This document shows positions 1 through 14,368 of a stretch of DNA of 64,000 nucleotides, in pieces (the stretch's first letter is position 1; every line of letters begins with the position of its first letter). The position numbers were made by a program, and so were the translations under genes. The stretch is from Rubrobacteraceae bacterium (GTDB lineage: Bacteria; Actinomycetota; Rubrobacteria; Rubrobacterales; Rubrobacteraceae). The stretch lies in contig JAUJNO010000003.1 of the NCBI GenBank assembly GCA_030448125.1, positions 229,648-293,647 of the forward strand, written 5' to 3'. The notes below the pieces were generated by a model. That model saw only the letters and a program-made list of their open reading frames with translations. It was not told the origin of the DNA and ran no database searches.

Positions 1-3933
<3,933 letters not shown>

Positions 3934-4057
3934 GCCGTTCCCTCTTGTCTTTAGATCCCGTCTGCGTCGTACAATGCCTGGCGTCGCCGGATGGCGTACT
4001 TCCATACTATTATCGTACTTTTTGGTGTTTTGGTTTAATCCGGGGCTGCCGCGAGGA

Positions 4058-4849
4058 TCACCCTCGCGGTAGACGAACGGTGAAGGTCGAGCCCTCGCCC
4101 AGGGTGCTCTCGACGGTTACGTGGCCGCCGTGGTTCTCGGCTATATGCCGCACGATGCTGAGGCCCAGGCCGGTACCCCCGGTCTCTTTCGAGCGGGCCT
4201 TGTCGACCCGGTAGAAGCGCTCGAAGATGCGGGCGAGGTACTTCTCCGGGATGCCTATGCCCGTATCCGAGACGCGTACGACGACCTCGCTCTCGTCAGA
4301 GTCGGCGGTGACCTCGACGCGCCCGCCTACCGGCGTGTACTTCACGGCGTTCTCCACGAGGTTGGAGAACATGGAGGTGAGCTGCGTCTCGTCGCCCCGG
4401 ACGGTGTACAGGGCGGCCCTGCCGGAGCGCTTCCAGGAGAGGGTAATGCTTTTGCGGCGGGCGGTCGGCCGGTGACGGGCGAGCACGACCATCAGGATGC
4501 TCCTGAGGTCCACGGGCTGGGGGTTCTGGATCCCCTCCTCACTCTCCAGGCGCGTCAGGTCCAAAAGGTCCGTGATCAGCTTAGCCAGCCTCTCGGTCTC
4601 GTTCCGGAGCTGCTCGGCGAAGAAGCGCGCCCCTTCCGGGTCCTCGTCCAGAATGTCGACCAGGCTCTCGGCGAGGAGCTTGAGGCTCGTAGCCGGGGTC
4701 TTCAGTTCGTGGGAGACGTTCGCGACGAAGTCGCGCCGGATCTTGTTGACCCGCTTTAGCTCGACGACGCTTACGGATCCGGACCCCCCGGAGCCGCCCT
4801 CTAGGGACTCGATCTCCAAGGAGCCGTTCTCTCCGCGCTGCTCCAGCAT
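4058..4849 (-). CDS. Sensor histidine kinase (PhoR-like HisKA + HATPase, no obvious N-terminal sensor or TM)
   Basis: [76 protein letters not shown]. Confidence 0.85.
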   Translation of the reverse strand: MLEQRGENGSLEIESLEGGSGGSGSVSVVELKRVNKIRRDFVANVSHELKTPATSLKLLAESLVDILDEDPEGARFFAEQLRNETERLAKLITDLLDLTRLESEEGIQNPQPVDLRSILMVVLARHRPTARRKSITLSWKRSGRAALYTVRGDETQLTSMFSNLVENAVKYTPVGGRVEVTADSDESEVVVRVSDTGIGIPEKYLARIFERFYRVDKARSKETGGTGLGLSIVRHIAENHGGHVTVESTLGEGSTFTVRLPRG

Positions 4850-4853
4850 CCGG

Positions 4854-5612
4854 CTACTCGCGCGTCTCCATCGTCGCTTGTTCGTCGACATAACCCTGGC
4901 TCTCGCCTTTGGGACGCGGCTCGAAGCGGTAGCCGAGGCCGCGGGCGGTGTGTACGTACTCGTAGTCGCTGCTCGAGAGCGAGGCCCGGATGCGCCGGAT
5001 ATGCACGTCTATGGTGCGCGAAGAACCCACGCCCGCGTGCCCCCACACCTCCTTGGCCAGCTCCTCCCGGCTCTTTAGCTCGCCCGGCTGCGAGGCGAGC
5101 GCTACCAGTAGCTCGAACTCCTTGAGCCTCAGGTTCAAGGGCTCGCCGTTCACGCGGGCGGTGAAGTTCTTCGTGTCGAGCCACAGGTCGCCGGCCTCGA
5201 GGATCCTGCCGCGCGCCCCCGGCGAGGCGGTGCTCCGCTTGAGGTTCGCGTTGATCCTCGCGACCAGCTCCTTCATGCCGAACGGCTTGGTCACGTAGTC
5301 GTCGGCGCCCGCCTCGAAGCCCTGGACCTTGTCCTCCTCGGCATCCTTGGCAGTGATCATCACGATCACCACTTCCCGGTCCTCCTCGCGTATCTTCTCG
5401 CAGACCCTTATGCCGGTTTCACCGGGGAGCATCACGTCGAGCAGGATGAGGTCCGGCCTGAACTTGCGGGCTAGCTTCAGGGCCTCGGCCCCGCTCGTCG
5501 CCTTCTGCACGTCGAAACCCTGCCGGGTGAGGTTGTACGCCAGGGTGTTCAGGATCACCACATCGTCCTCGACGATTAAAACTTCTGCTGTCGCTACCGC
5601 GCTTGCGCTCAA
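4854..5612 (-). CDS. OmpR/PhoB-family response regulator
   Basis: VLIVEDDVVILNTLAYNLTRQGF...LILLDVMLPGETGI...TAKDAEEDKVQGFEAGADDYVTKPF plus C-terminal winged helix; probable TTG start at 5612. Confidence 0.85.
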   Translation of the reverse strand: MSASAVATAEVLIVEDDVVILNTLAYNLTRQGFDVQKATSGAEALKLARKFRPDLILLDVMLPGETGIRVCEKIREEDREVVIVMITAKDAEEDKVQGFEAGADDYVTKPFGMKELVARINANLKRSTASPGARGRILEAGDLWLDTKNFTARVNGEPLNLRLKEFELLVALASQPGELKSREELAKEVWGHAGVGSSRTIDVHIRRIRASLSSSDYEYVHTARGLGYRFEPRPKGESQGYVDEQATMETRE

Positions 5613-5771
5613 AGCCCACCAACCCCTGACTCGACGACCGCCACCCGAAGTATAACCGCTACATGTTCTGCTCACAGCATCTATGTGCGCCGACTCCTGG
5701 GGTTTTTGAACCGCGTCTCCGGCCGCCGCTACAATACGGCCAGGATCGGCGGTTTTTGGGAGGAGTGGCGC

Positions 5772-6770
5772 GTGGAGATCGGAGTGGAGACGCTGACGGT
5801 GCGTACGAAACGTACCTTCGCCATCGCCCGCGGCTCCTCGGACGCCTTCGAACGCGTGATCCTGACACTCAAAGAAGACGGTGTCACGGGCCGCGGCGAG
5901 GCCGCCCCCACGGACTACTACGAAGAGGACGCGCCGAGCGTCGCGGAGGCCCTCGAACGCGTCCGGCTCCACGACCCCTGGGATGTCGAGGGCGCCCTGA
6001 AGGAGAACGACTTTTTGTCCCCATCGGCCCTGGCCGCCCTCGACTCGGCCCTCCACGACCTCGCCGCGAGGAGGCTCGGCGTCCCCGTCTACCGGCTCCT
6101 CGGCCTCGCCCGCCCCGAGCCCACGAGCGCCTACACTTTGGGGATAGCGGACCCCGAGACTACCCTCCGGGAGGCGGAGAAGCTCTCCGGTTTCCCCATC
6201 CTCAAGATGAAGGTGGGGGGCGAGGAGGACCTGGCGACGGTCCAGGCGGTCGCCGGGGCTTCGGACGCCGCTCTCTGGGTAGACGCGAACGAGGCCTTCT
6301 CCCCGGAGGAGGCGCCCGGGGTCGCGCGGGAGCTAAGGGAAACGGGAGCAGTGCGCCTGATCGAGCAGCCCGTGCCGGCCTCTGCCGGGCCCGAGGCGCT
6401 GCGCGTGGTCGTGGAGGCCGCGGGACCCGTGCCGGTCGTCGCCGACGAGAGCGCGGTGAACGCCCGGGACGTTCCTCGTCTCGCGGGTTGCGTGACCGGG
6501 GTAAACGTCAAGCTCGCCAAGTGCGGAGGGCTACGGCGGGCGCTGGAGATGATCCACACCGCCCGCGCCCACGGTATGCTCGTCATGCTCGGCTGCATGG
6601 TCGAGACGTCTCTAGGAATCGCGGCGGCGGCCCAGATCTCGGGCCTCGCCGACTTCGTGGACCTCGACGGCGCAATGCTCCTCGCCGACGACCCCTTCCG
6701 GGGCCCCGGCTACGAGAACGGCCGCATCCTCCTCCCCCGGGACCCCGGCCTCGGTGTGGAGCCCCTGTGA
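5772..6770 (+). CDS. Enolase-superfamily dipeptide epimerase / N-acetyl-D-glutamate racemase-like (DgcA-like)
   Basis: VEIGVETLTVRTKRTFAIARGSS..., ILKMKVGG, LWVDANEAF, RLIEQPVPA, PVVADESAV; GTG start. Confidence 0.75.
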   Translation: MEIGVETLTVRTKRTFAIARGSSDAFERVILTLKEDGVTGRGEAAPTDYYEEDAPSVAEALERVRLHDPWDVEGALKENDFLSPSALAALDSALHDLAARRLGVPVYRLLGLARPEPTSAYTLGIADPETTLREAEKLSGFPILKMKVGGEEDLATVQAVAGASDAALWVDANEAFSPEEAPGVARELRETGAVRLIEQPVPASAGPEALRVVVEAAGPVPVVADESAVNARDVPRLAGCVTGVNVKLAKCGGLRRALEMIHTARAHGMLVMLGCMVETSLGIAAAAQISGLADFVDLDGAMLLADDPFRGPGYENGRILLPRDPGLGVEPL

Positions 6771-7837
6771 GACCCGGAGAGACGCCCGCGCGCCGCTACG
6801 CCGTCCTCGCGGAGGGCTGGTTCGCCGACCGCCACGCCAAGACCGCCCACGGTCTCATCGCCTATGGCCGCGACGAGGTCGTCGCCGTCATCGACTCGAC
6901 GCTGGTTGGTAAAGCCGGCGAAGCCCGGCGCCTCCTCGACGTGCTCCCGAACCTGCGGCGCGACGCGCCCATAGTCAGCACGCTCGACGAGGCCCTGGAG
7001 CGCTCCCCGACCTCCATCCTCGTCGGGCTCGCCCCGGCCGGGGGACGGCTGCCGGAGGAGTGGATGGAGACCTTGAAGGAGGCCGCGGACGCCGGGCTCG
7101 AGATCGTCAGCGGCCTCCACCAGCGGCTCGCGCCGGAGTTCCCCGGCGCGAGGGTATGGGACGTCCGCGAGCCGCCGGAGAACGTGCCGCTCTTCTCGGG
7201 GGAGGGCTTCGCGGTGGAACCGAAGGTCGCGCTCACCGTCGGGACCAACAGCGCCATAGGCAAGATGACGGCGACGCTCGAAATAGAGCGCGCGGCGAGA
7301 GAGGCCGGACTCTCCACACAGTTCGTCGCAACGGGCCAGACCGGCATCGTCATCGTCGGGTGGGGGATCTGCGTGGACGCCGTGGTCTCGGACTTCGCCG
7401 CCGGGGCCGCCGAGCAACTCGTGCTCGCGGCCGCCGGGGCTTCGCCCTCCCCGGACCTGATCCTGGTCGAGGGCCAGGGCTCGATCGCCCATCCGGCCTA
7501 CTCCGGGGTCACGACGGCCCTCCTCCACGGCTCCTGCCCGGACTGCCTGATCCTCTGCGCCGACGCCTCGAACGAAACCGTCTTCGCCGGCGTCCCCCGC
7601 CCGGACGTCGAGCCTATCGCGCGCCTCTACGAAGGGGTCGCCGCCCTCGTCAAGCCCGCGCCCGTGGTCGCGGTGAGCGCCAACACGAAGGGACTCGACG
7701 AAGACGCGGCGCACAGCTTCATCGACCGCGTCGCGGCGGCCACCGGCCTCCCGGCGGCCGACCCGGTACGCCACTCCGCCGTCCCGATCCTCGACGCCGT
7801 CCTGCGGGCGCCCAAGACGCGGGCGGTCGGGTTCTAG
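6767..7837 (+). CDS. DUF1611 family protein (DgcN-like D-glutamate N-acetyltransferase candidate)
   Basis: ALTVGTNSAIGKMTATLEIERAAREAGLSTQFVATGQTGI, ILVEGQGSIAHPAYSGVTTALLHGSCPD; start GTG overlaps the upstream stop (GTGA). Confidence 0.7.
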   Translation: MRPGETPARRYAVLAEGWFADRHAKTAHGLIAYGRDEVVAVIDSTLVGKAGEARRLLDVLPNLRRDAPIVSTLDEALERSPTSILVGLAPAGGRLPEEWMETLKEAADAGLEIVSGLHQRLAPEFPGARVWDVREPPENVPLFSGEGFAVEPKVALTVGTNSAIGKMTATLEIERAAREAGLSTQFVATGQTGIVIVGWGICVDAVVSDFAAGAAEQLVLAAAGASPSPDLILVEGQGSIAHPAYSGVTTALLHGSCPDCLILCADASNETVFAGVPRPDVEPIARLYEGVAALVKPAPVVAVSANTKGLDEDAAHSFIDRVAAATGLPAADPVRHSAVPILDAVLRAPKTRAVGF

Positions 7838-7906
7838 ATCCCGGGCGTTAAACCTGCGTTAAAAATGTTATGTTTGCCAAGCATCCGGTTATGTTAGTAT
7901 TTAGCC

Positions 7907-8455
7907 GTGGCACGGTGTTTGACCTTAAACGCCAGTTATGAGCCCGTGGCCCTGGTGCCTGTAAAGCGGGCTATCGTGCTCGTTGTCTCGGAGAAGGCGG
8001 AGATCGTGGAGGCCAACCTGGACCGCCGGTTCCGCTCCGAGAACGCCGAGTACCCATATCCCCTGGTCATCCGGCTCGTAAAGTTCGTCGAGATACCGCG
8101 TCGCTTGAGGAAGCACGTGACGAACGCGATCCTCTTCGCGCGCGACAACTACCGGTGCCAGTACTGCTCCAAGCACCGCGACGACCTGAACCGCAAGGAG
8201 TGCCTGACGCGCGACCACGTAAAGCCGCTCAGTCGCGGCGGCCTGAACACCTGGGACAACGTGGTCACCGCCTGCACCAAGTGCAACGCCCGCAAGGGCA
8301 ACCGCCTACCGATGGAGTGCGGCATGTATCCCAAGACCACCCCAAAGGAGCCGCGCTACGTGGTAATGGTGTGGTACTCGCGGGGCCTCAACCCCGTCCA
8401 GCGCCGCTACGTCGAGCAGTTCTACGGGGAGCCGGCGGATCGGCTGACAGGCTGA
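7907..8455 (+). CDS. HNH endonuclease
   Basis: [55 protein letters not shown]. Confidence 0.85.
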   Translation: MARCLTLNASYEPVALVPVKRAIVLVVSEKAEIVEANLDRRFRSENAEYPYPLVIRLVKFVEIPRRLRKHVTNAILFARDNYRCQYCSKHRDDLNRKECLTRDHVKPLSRGGLNTWDNVVTACTKCNARKGNRLPMECGMYPKTTPKEPRYVVMVWYSRGLNPVQRRYVEQFYGEPADRLTG

Positions 8456-8508
8456 CGAGCTAAGATATACTCTCGTTTCGTTGTCGGAGATCGGTCTAGG
8501 CGGGACTT

Positions 8509-9474
8509 TTGGACTACTACGTTTTCGCGGAGACGGTAGAACGCATCGTCGATAACGTCGAGCGCGCGGTCGCCGGCAAGCGGGAGGGTGTCTCTCTGGC
8601 GGTGGTTGCCCTACTCGCCGGGGGACACGTCCTCATAGAAGACGTTCCCGGGGTAGGGAAGACGCTCCTGGCGAAGTCTCTGGCGCGCTCGGTCGCGGGC
8701 GACTTCCGGCGCATCCAGTTCACCCCCGACCTTTTGCCCGCCGACGTAACCGGCACGAACGTCTACAACCAGGGCGATAGGGCCTTCGAGTTCTGGGCGG
8801 GGCCAGTCTTCGCCAACGTGGTGCTGGCCGACGAGATCAACCGCGCGAGCCCCAAGACGCAGAGCGCGCTGCTGGAGGCGATGGAGGAGGGCTCCGTGAC
8901 GGTCGACGGCGTGACCAGGCGGCTGCCCGAGCCCTTCGGCGTGATCGGCACCCAGAACCCCGTCGAGCACGAGGGTACTTACCCGCTGCCGCACGCCGAG
9001 CTCGACCGTTTCATGATCAAGATGTCTCTGGGCTACCCGGACGAGGAGGCCGAGGTGGACCTCCTGAGACTCTCCGCTGACCCGGTCGCGGACATCGAGC
9101 CCGTGATCGGCCTCGCCGAGTTCGCGCGGATGCGCCACCTCGCCGAGGAGGTATACGCGAGCGAGGCCGTGCTGCGCTACGTCGTCTCGGTAACGAGCGC
9201 TACGCGCGAGCACGAGGCGATCCACCTCGGAGCCTCCCCGCGCGCGAGCCGCATGCTCCTCGGAGTCTCGAAGGCCCACGCGGCGGCCCGGGGACGCTCC
9301 TACTGCACCCCGGACGACGTGAAGGCCCTCGCCCCACACGTTCTCTCGCACAGGATCATCGCCTCCCCCGGCGCCTCCTACGGAGGTCCTCGCAACGGCT
9401 CCGGCGGCCCCGACAGAGCCGCGAGCGTGGTGGGCGACATACTCTCGTCGGTCCCCGTGAACGAGGCGGTCTAG
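8509..9474 (+). CDS. MoxR-family AAA ATPase
   Basis: GGHVLIEDVPGVGKTLLAKSLARS, VLADEINRASPKTQSALLEAMEEG. Confidence 0.88.
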   Translation: MDYYVFAETVERIVDNVERAVAGKREGVSLAVVALLAGGHVLIEDVPGVGKTLLAKSLARSVAGDFRRIQFTPDLLPADVTGTNVYNQGDRAFEFWAGPVFANVVLADEINRASPKTQSALLEAMEEGSVTVDGVTRRLPEPFGVIGTQNPVEHEGTYPLPHAELDRFMIKMSLGYPDEEAEVDLLRLSADPVADIEPVIGLAEFARMRHLAEEVYASEAVLRYVVSVTSATREHEAIHLGASPRASRMLLGVSKAHAAARGRSYCTPDDVKALAPHVLSHRIIASPGASYGGPRNGSGGPDRAASVVGDILSSVPVNEAV

Positions 9475-9478
9475 CGCT

Positions 9479-10786
9479 TTGTCAAAGGCGCCGGAACGTC
9501 CGCGGCTTTCCGGGCGGCGGGTCTTTGTGAGGCCGACGGCCCGGGGATGGCAGGCGATCTTCTTCGGAGCCCTCTCCCTGGTCGCGGCCCTGCTCGTCGG
9601 GACGACCCAGATCTACCAGCTCGCCTACGCGCTCGCCGGCCTCCTTCTCTCGGCGCTCGTGCTCGGCCTCTTCTTCTCCCGGGGCCTGGGATACGCGCGC
9701 CGGATCCCCGAAGGGGAGCGGCCGACGGCCGGGCGTCCCTCCCGCGTGGAGCTCGTGGTCTCCAACGCATCCCGGACGCGAAGCCCCAACGTGGAGATAG
9801 TGGACCATCTCCCCAAAAAGCGCCCTTTTCGAACGCCGCCTGTCGGGGGATGCGAGACGCGGAAGATCCGGGAGTCGGTGCTCTTCGCGAAGAGGGGCTT
9901 CTACGAGCTCGGCCCGGCGGAGATTAGGACCACCGACCCGTTCGGGCTCCTTCGTTTCGTCCGGAGGTTCAAAGCGCGCACGGAGGTCCTGGTTTACCCG
10001 GAGGTCTTCGAGCTCGCAAGCTTCCCGTTGCGGGGGCGGAAGGGGGAAGCTGGGGCCCGAGGCTCCTTCGCGCAACGAGGAGACGAGTTCTCGGGGCTTA
10101 GGGAGTACCGGCGGGGCGACGACCGGCGGCACATCCACTGGAAGAGCGTCGCGCGCACCGGAGAGCTGGTCGTCAAAGAGTTCGCCCAGGAGGCTCCTCA
10201 GCGCCACGCGGTCGTCCTGGACCTCCACCGCCCGGGCGTCGGCGCCACCGGGGCCAAGGAGGTCGAGGACGCCGTCTCGGCCGCGGGCTCGGTCCTCTAT
10301 CACCTCCTAGCCCGGGAGGGCCTGCCGTTCAGGCTCCTGTGCGCCGATAAGGGGCGCGGCGCGACCGCGTTCGGCACCGGCGAGGCGGCCTACTGGAGGG
10401 CGATGGACCTGCTCGCCGTCGCGCGGGCCGACGGGGAGGTGAAGCCGGGCGACTTCCTGGACGAGAAGCTCCGCGAGGAACGCGAGGAGCTAGGGGAGGG
10501 CGTCGTCCTGATCTCCCGCTCTCTCGGCGGCGGCCTCGTGCAGAGCGTCGAGAAGCTCCGGACAGCGGGGCTCCCGGTGGTCGTGGTGGCGCTCGCCTCC
10601 CACACCTACCGTACCGGAGGTACCGGCGGCGTGGTCTCCGGGCCTTCAGGACGCGAGACCGCTCTCTCCGAGGACATCCGGCGGTTGGAGATTGCCGGGG
10701 CGGACGTGCGCGTCGTGCGCCGTCCAGGAGGGGTGGCCGCCTTCGCCGGGGTGCGAGGAGCCGTAAGCACCCGGAGGGTGGTGTAG
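9479..10786 (+). CDS. DUF58 domain-containing protein
   Basis: GDEFSGLREYRRGDDRRHIHWKSVARTGELVVKEF; directly follows moxR-like gene. Confidence 0.85.
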   Translation: MSKAPERPRLSGRRVFVRPTARGWQAIFFGALSLVAALLVGTTQIYQLAYALAGLLLSALVLGLFFSRGLGYARRIPEGERPTAGRPSRVELVVSNASRTRSPNVEIVDHLPKKRPFRTPPVGGCETRKIRESVLFAKRGFYELGPAEIRTTDPFGLLRFVRRFKARTEVLVYPEVFELASFPLRGRKGEAGARGSFAQRGDEFSGLREYRRGDDRRHIHWKSVARTGELVVKEFAQEAPQRHAVVLDLHRPGVGATGAKEVEDAVSAAGSVLYHLLAREGLPFRLLCADKGRGATAFGTGEAAYWRAMDLLAVARADGEVKPGDFLDEKLREEREELGEGVVLISRSLGGGLVQSVEKLRTAGLPVVVVALASHTYRTGGTGGVVSGPSGRETALSEDIRRLEIAGADVRVVRRPGGVAAFAGVRGAVSTRRVV

Positions 10787-10788
10787 CG

Positions 10789-13008
10789 GTGGACGGGTGG
10801 AAGGTGCGGCTGCCACTGTACGCTGCGGGGCTCGCGACCGGCGGGGCGTTCGGCGTTCTGTTCACCGGCGGAGCCTTGCCTTATTTGCTCGGGGCGGCGC
10901 TGGTCGCCCTCCTCGTGGGGTCGGCGGGGGTTTACAGGTTCCTTCTGCTCTTTCCGGCGGCTGCCCTGTACACGCTCGTCGCCGTCTACGGGGCGCCGCC
11001 GGTGAGCCTGAGCGGCTGGCGGCGGCTCTTCGAGCGGGTGGGGCAGGACGTCTACGAGGCGGCGGCGATCACCTACGCTACACCCGTACCTTACGAGGTA
11101 CACCCGGGCCTACTGGCAGTCCTGATCCCGATCGTCGTGATCGTGGTGACCTTCGCGACTTCGGCCACCATCTACGAGGAGAGCCCCGTGGTCTCGGTCG
11201 CCGTGCTCGGTCTGACCATCGGGACTCTGAGCACCATCTCTTTCGAGGACGGCATCGGGCCGTTCTTCGCCCTGTTCCTCGTCTCCGGCGTCGCTCTTTT
11301 GCTGCTCGCGGGAGACCGGGCGGGCGTTAGAGCGAGACGGGGCGAGCGTTTCGCGCCGGCCGCGGCCGTGGCGGCGGCGCTGGTGACCGGGTTGGTGCTC
11401 GCGCTGCCCGCCGTGCCCTTCGCCGAGGAGGCGATAAGGCCGGCCCAGATCGACTGGACCAGGATCGGGACAGTCGGCACCTCGCGCCTGGCGGTCCAGG
11501 CCGATGTCGGCGACTACCTGACCGGGGGCCGCGACGCGGAGCTCATGCGGGTAAGGAGCTCGGAGCCGCTTCTATGGCGCGGGGGCACCTTGGATCACTT
11601 CGACGGCGTCAGGTGGTCGTCGACCGTGGAGCCTGGGGAGGACGACGGCGAGGAGGTCTCGGCCGACGTTCCGACCCGCAAGGTCGAGCAGAGGGTCGAG
11701 GTTCTCGAGGCCGAGACGAGCCTCCTCTTCGGGGGGTACCGGGTATCGAACGTCTCCGTCCCCGACGCGACGGAGCGCTCCGACGGCTCCTGGACCTCCG
11801 CACGGCCCCTCACCGAGAACTCCTCGTATCGGGTGCTCTCCCGCATCCCCCAACCCTCGGCCGCCCAGCTCGGGGCCGCCGGCGCCGCCTACCCCGCCCT
11901 CGTGCAGGAAAAGTTCCTCCAACTCCCGGAGGACCGGCCCGAGGCACTGCGCGAGACCGCCCGGGAGATACAGGCCGAATACGCTCCTCAGACGCCCTAC
12001 GACACGGCCAGGGCCATTGAGCGGTACCTGAACTACGACGGCGGTTTCACCTACAACATCGGCGCGGACTACACCCGGGCCGACAAGGCCATAGAGGAGT
12101 TCCTCGGCGACGAGCGGGAAGGCTTCTGCACCCAGTTCGCGACCTCGATGGCGCTTCTCTCGCGCGAGCTCGGCGTCCCCTCGCGGGTCGTCTACGGGGC
12201 GACTACCGGCAGGGAGAGAGGCCCGGACGAGTACGTCGTCACCGGCCGCAACATGCACACCTGGGTCGAGGTCTACTTCCCCGGCGTCGGCTGGTACCCC
12301 TTCGACCCGACCCCCGGTTTCTCCGTCCCGTCCGTGATGGAGGAGAACGCCCCCCGCCCCGAGATGAACGACCTATCGTACGTCTCCTCCGAAGCCCCGG
12401 CCCTCAAAGGCCAACAATCCACGGAGTCTGCCCCCGAATCGGTAGAGACCCCGGCCGGCAACGGTTCCGCGCTCTCCACGGGAGAGGCCTCCGCGTGGAC
12501 CCGGTACGCGTACGTGCTCCTCCCCATCCTACTTCTCTCACTCCTCCTGGCCGCCGTGCCGCTGGCGAAGAGGGCACTCGTCTCGCGCGGGCGACCAGAG
12601 GATCTCTACCGGGACCTCACGGGCCGATTGCGCGACGTCCTGCCCCTCGCGAGCGGGGCGGGATCGAAGGTCGCGGACTCGCCCGCTCTCACCCCGACCG
12701 AGCGGTTGCTGCTCCTCGCCGGGGCCGCCGGGATCGACGCGAACCCGTTCCGCGAGTTCGCCAGGGCCTACTCCGAGAGCCTCTACGCACCGGACGCGGT
12801 CGCGTCGCGCTCCGGCACGGCGCGTGCCTACCACGAGGCCCTCCGCGAGTACGAGAAGCTACCGGGGTGGAAGTGTATCCTGGGCGCCGCTAACCCGGCC
12901 TCGCTCCTCCTGCGTGCGCGGCGGCGTCTCGTGGCGTACAAGGGGTGGCTCGGGAAGGCCCTGCGCGCGAAGATCAAAGCGCTAAAAAGGTTCCGCGGAG
13001 GGCGGTAG
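10789..13008 (+). CDS. Transglutaminase-like (TgpA-type) membrane protein
   Basis: Multiple N-terminal TM segments; EGFCTQFATSMALLSRELGVPSRVVYG...NMHTWVEVYFPGVGWYPFDPTPG. Confidence 0.88.
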   Translation: MDGWKVRLPLYAAGLATGGAFGVLFTGGALPYLLGAALVALLVGSAGVYRFLLLFPAAALYTLVAVYGAPPVSLSGWRRLFERVGQDVYEAAAITYATPVPYEVHPGLLAVLIPIVVIVVTFATSATIYEESPVVSVAVLGLTIGTLSTISFEDGIGPFFALFLVSGVALLLLAGDRAGVRARRGERFAPAAAVAAALVTGLVLALPAVPFAEEAIRPAQIDWTRIGTVGTSRLAVQADVGDYLTGGRDAELMRVRSSEPLLWRGGTLDHFDGVRWSSTVEPGEDDGEEVSADVPTRKVEQRVEVLEAETSLLFGGYRVSNVSVPDATERSDGSWTSARPLTENSSYRVLSRIPQPSAAQLGAAGAAYPALVQEKFLQLPEDRPEALRETAREIQAEYAPQTPYDTARAIERYLNYDGGFTYNIGADYTRADKAIEEFLGDEREGFCTQFATSMALLSRELGVPSRVVYGATTGRERGPDEYVVTGRNMHTWVEVYFPGVGWYPFDPTPGFSVPSVMEENAPRPEMNDLSYVSSEAPALKGQQSTESAPESVETPAGNGSALSTGEASAWTRYAYVLLPILLLSLLLAAVPLAKRALVSRGRPEDLYRDLTGRLRDVLPLASGAGSKVADSPALTPTERLLLLAGAAGIDANPFREFARAYSESLYAPDAVASRSGTARAYHEALREYEKLPGWKCILGAANPASLLLRARRRLVAYKGWLGKALRAKIKALKRFRGGR

Positions 13009-13107
13009 CGGGGCTGCCGGAGGCAGTTCGCGTTGATTTGCGCCGGTGGCGGTGTAATAATTGATCTCGCCTGACTTACACGCTACAGCATTCCGTGGGA
13101 GGTGCTG

Positions 13108-13458
13108 ATGGATCAGATGGACCAGAAAACGACGATCCTCTCGATTACTGACAACGCCGCCGAGAAGGTCAAGGGCCTCATGGAGCAGGAAGGCGAGGAG
13201 AACCTCGCGCTGCGCGTCGGCGTCCGCCCCGGCGGCTGCTCCGGCTTCCAGTACTCGATCTACTTCGACGACGAGATCAACGACGACGACGAGGTCATCG
13301 AGACCAAGGGCATCAAGGTTTTGCTCGACGCCATGAGCGTCCCCTATATCATGGGCAGCGAGTTCGACTACGTCGACGGCCTCATGGGCGCCGGCTTCGC
13401 CGTCAACAACCCCAACGTCCAGGGCGGCTGCGGCTGCGGCAGCTCCTTCACCTGCTGA
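13108..13458 (+). CDS. erpA: HesB/IscA-type iron-sulfur cluster assembly protein
   Basis: LRVGVRPGGCSGFQYSIYFD...GAGFAVNNPNVQGGCGCGSSF. Confidence 0.85.
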   Translation: MDQMDQKTTILSITDNAAEKVKGLMEQEGEENLALRVGVRPGGCSGFQYSIYFDDEINDDDEVIETKGIKVLLDAMSVPYIMGSEFDYVDGLMGAGFAVNNPNVQGGCGCGSSFTC

Positions 13459-13482
13459 TCCGAGAGTAACTCGAGAAACCGA

Positions 13483-13516
13483 AAGGCCCGGGGTCCGCTT
13501 ACGGATCACGGGCCTT
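13483..13516 (+). terminator. Stem-loop terminator candidate
   Basis: AAGGCCCGGGGTCCGCTTACGGATCACGGGCCTT followed by CTCTCTT. Confidence 0.55.
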
Positions 13517-13695
13517 CTCTCTTGCCCCCGCGCCTGCCCCTCTGGCGAGTGGGAACACGTAGGAGGGCATGAGATCGAGGACGCCGCACACCGCGTGACC
13601 AGAGCCAAAGGCGCCGGGGTTCGCTTCGGCGAGACGGGCGAGGGTTCCCCGCGGCGAGAGCGCGTTACCGTAACGCAAGAGGAGGACGGCTAGGT

Positions 13696-14286
13696 ATGGC
13701 CATACAAGGGATAGAGCAGAATGTTCGATGGCGCGACTCCCTGGAGGAGGCGCGCGAGGAGGCCCGCTCGGAGGGCAAGCTGGTCTTCGTATTCCTGTGG
13801 CACCACAACTGCGGCGGCTCCAAGACGATGGACGAGGCGACTTACCCCGACGACGCCGTGCGGGCGTACGTCGAGGAGCATTTCGTTCCGGTCCGGTTCA
13901 ACACGATCGAGCGGCCGGAGGTCGAGGAGAGCTTCAACTCCGGCTGGACGCCGACCATCATCGTCGAGGACGCCGAGGGCCGCGAGCACCGGCGAAGCCA
14001 GGGCTACCTCGACCCCAAACGCTTTATCGGCGAGATGGCCCTTGCCCGGGTCAAAGACGCCATGGACCGCCACGACTACGAGGCCGCGGTCGGGCTCTCG
14101 AAGGAGGCGTTGGAACGGACCGAAGGCGACCCGGCGCGCGAGCCGGAGGCCCTCTACTGGACCGCCGTGGCCGCCTTCGAGGTAAGCGGGGACCGCGACG
14201 ACCTGACCGAGGGTTGGAACCGCCTGCTCGAGACGTTCCCGCAAAGCGAGTGGGCCGAGAAAGCCGGCTACATCCGCAAGCAGTAG
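13696..14286 (+). CDS. Thioredoxin-family protein
   Basis: AREEARSEGKLVFVFLWHHNCGGSKTMDEATYPDDAVRAYVEEHFVPVRFN. Confidence 0.65.
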   Translation: MAIQGIEQNVRWRDSLEEAREEARSEGKLVFVFLWHHNCGGSKTMDEATYPDDAVRAYVEEHFVPVRFNTIERPEVEESFNSGWTPTIIVEDAEGREHRRSQGYLDPKRFIGEMALARVKDAMDRHDYEAAVGLSKEALERTEGDPAREPEALYWTAVAAFEVSGDRDDLTEGWNRLLETFPQSEWAEKAGYIRKQ

Positions 14287-14368
14287 CCGGCGTGATCTTG
14301 CCCGCTATCCTGTCCATACAACTCCGAAGGTCGGACACGATGCGGGCGCTGATCTGAGGGCAGACTCC

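Noticed and set aside
5663-7837. 724-aa ORF as one protein
   Set aside because: Its first half is an out-of-frame, Arg/Gly/Pro-rich translation of the enolase-family gene; only the part from GTG 6767 matches a real family (DUF1611).
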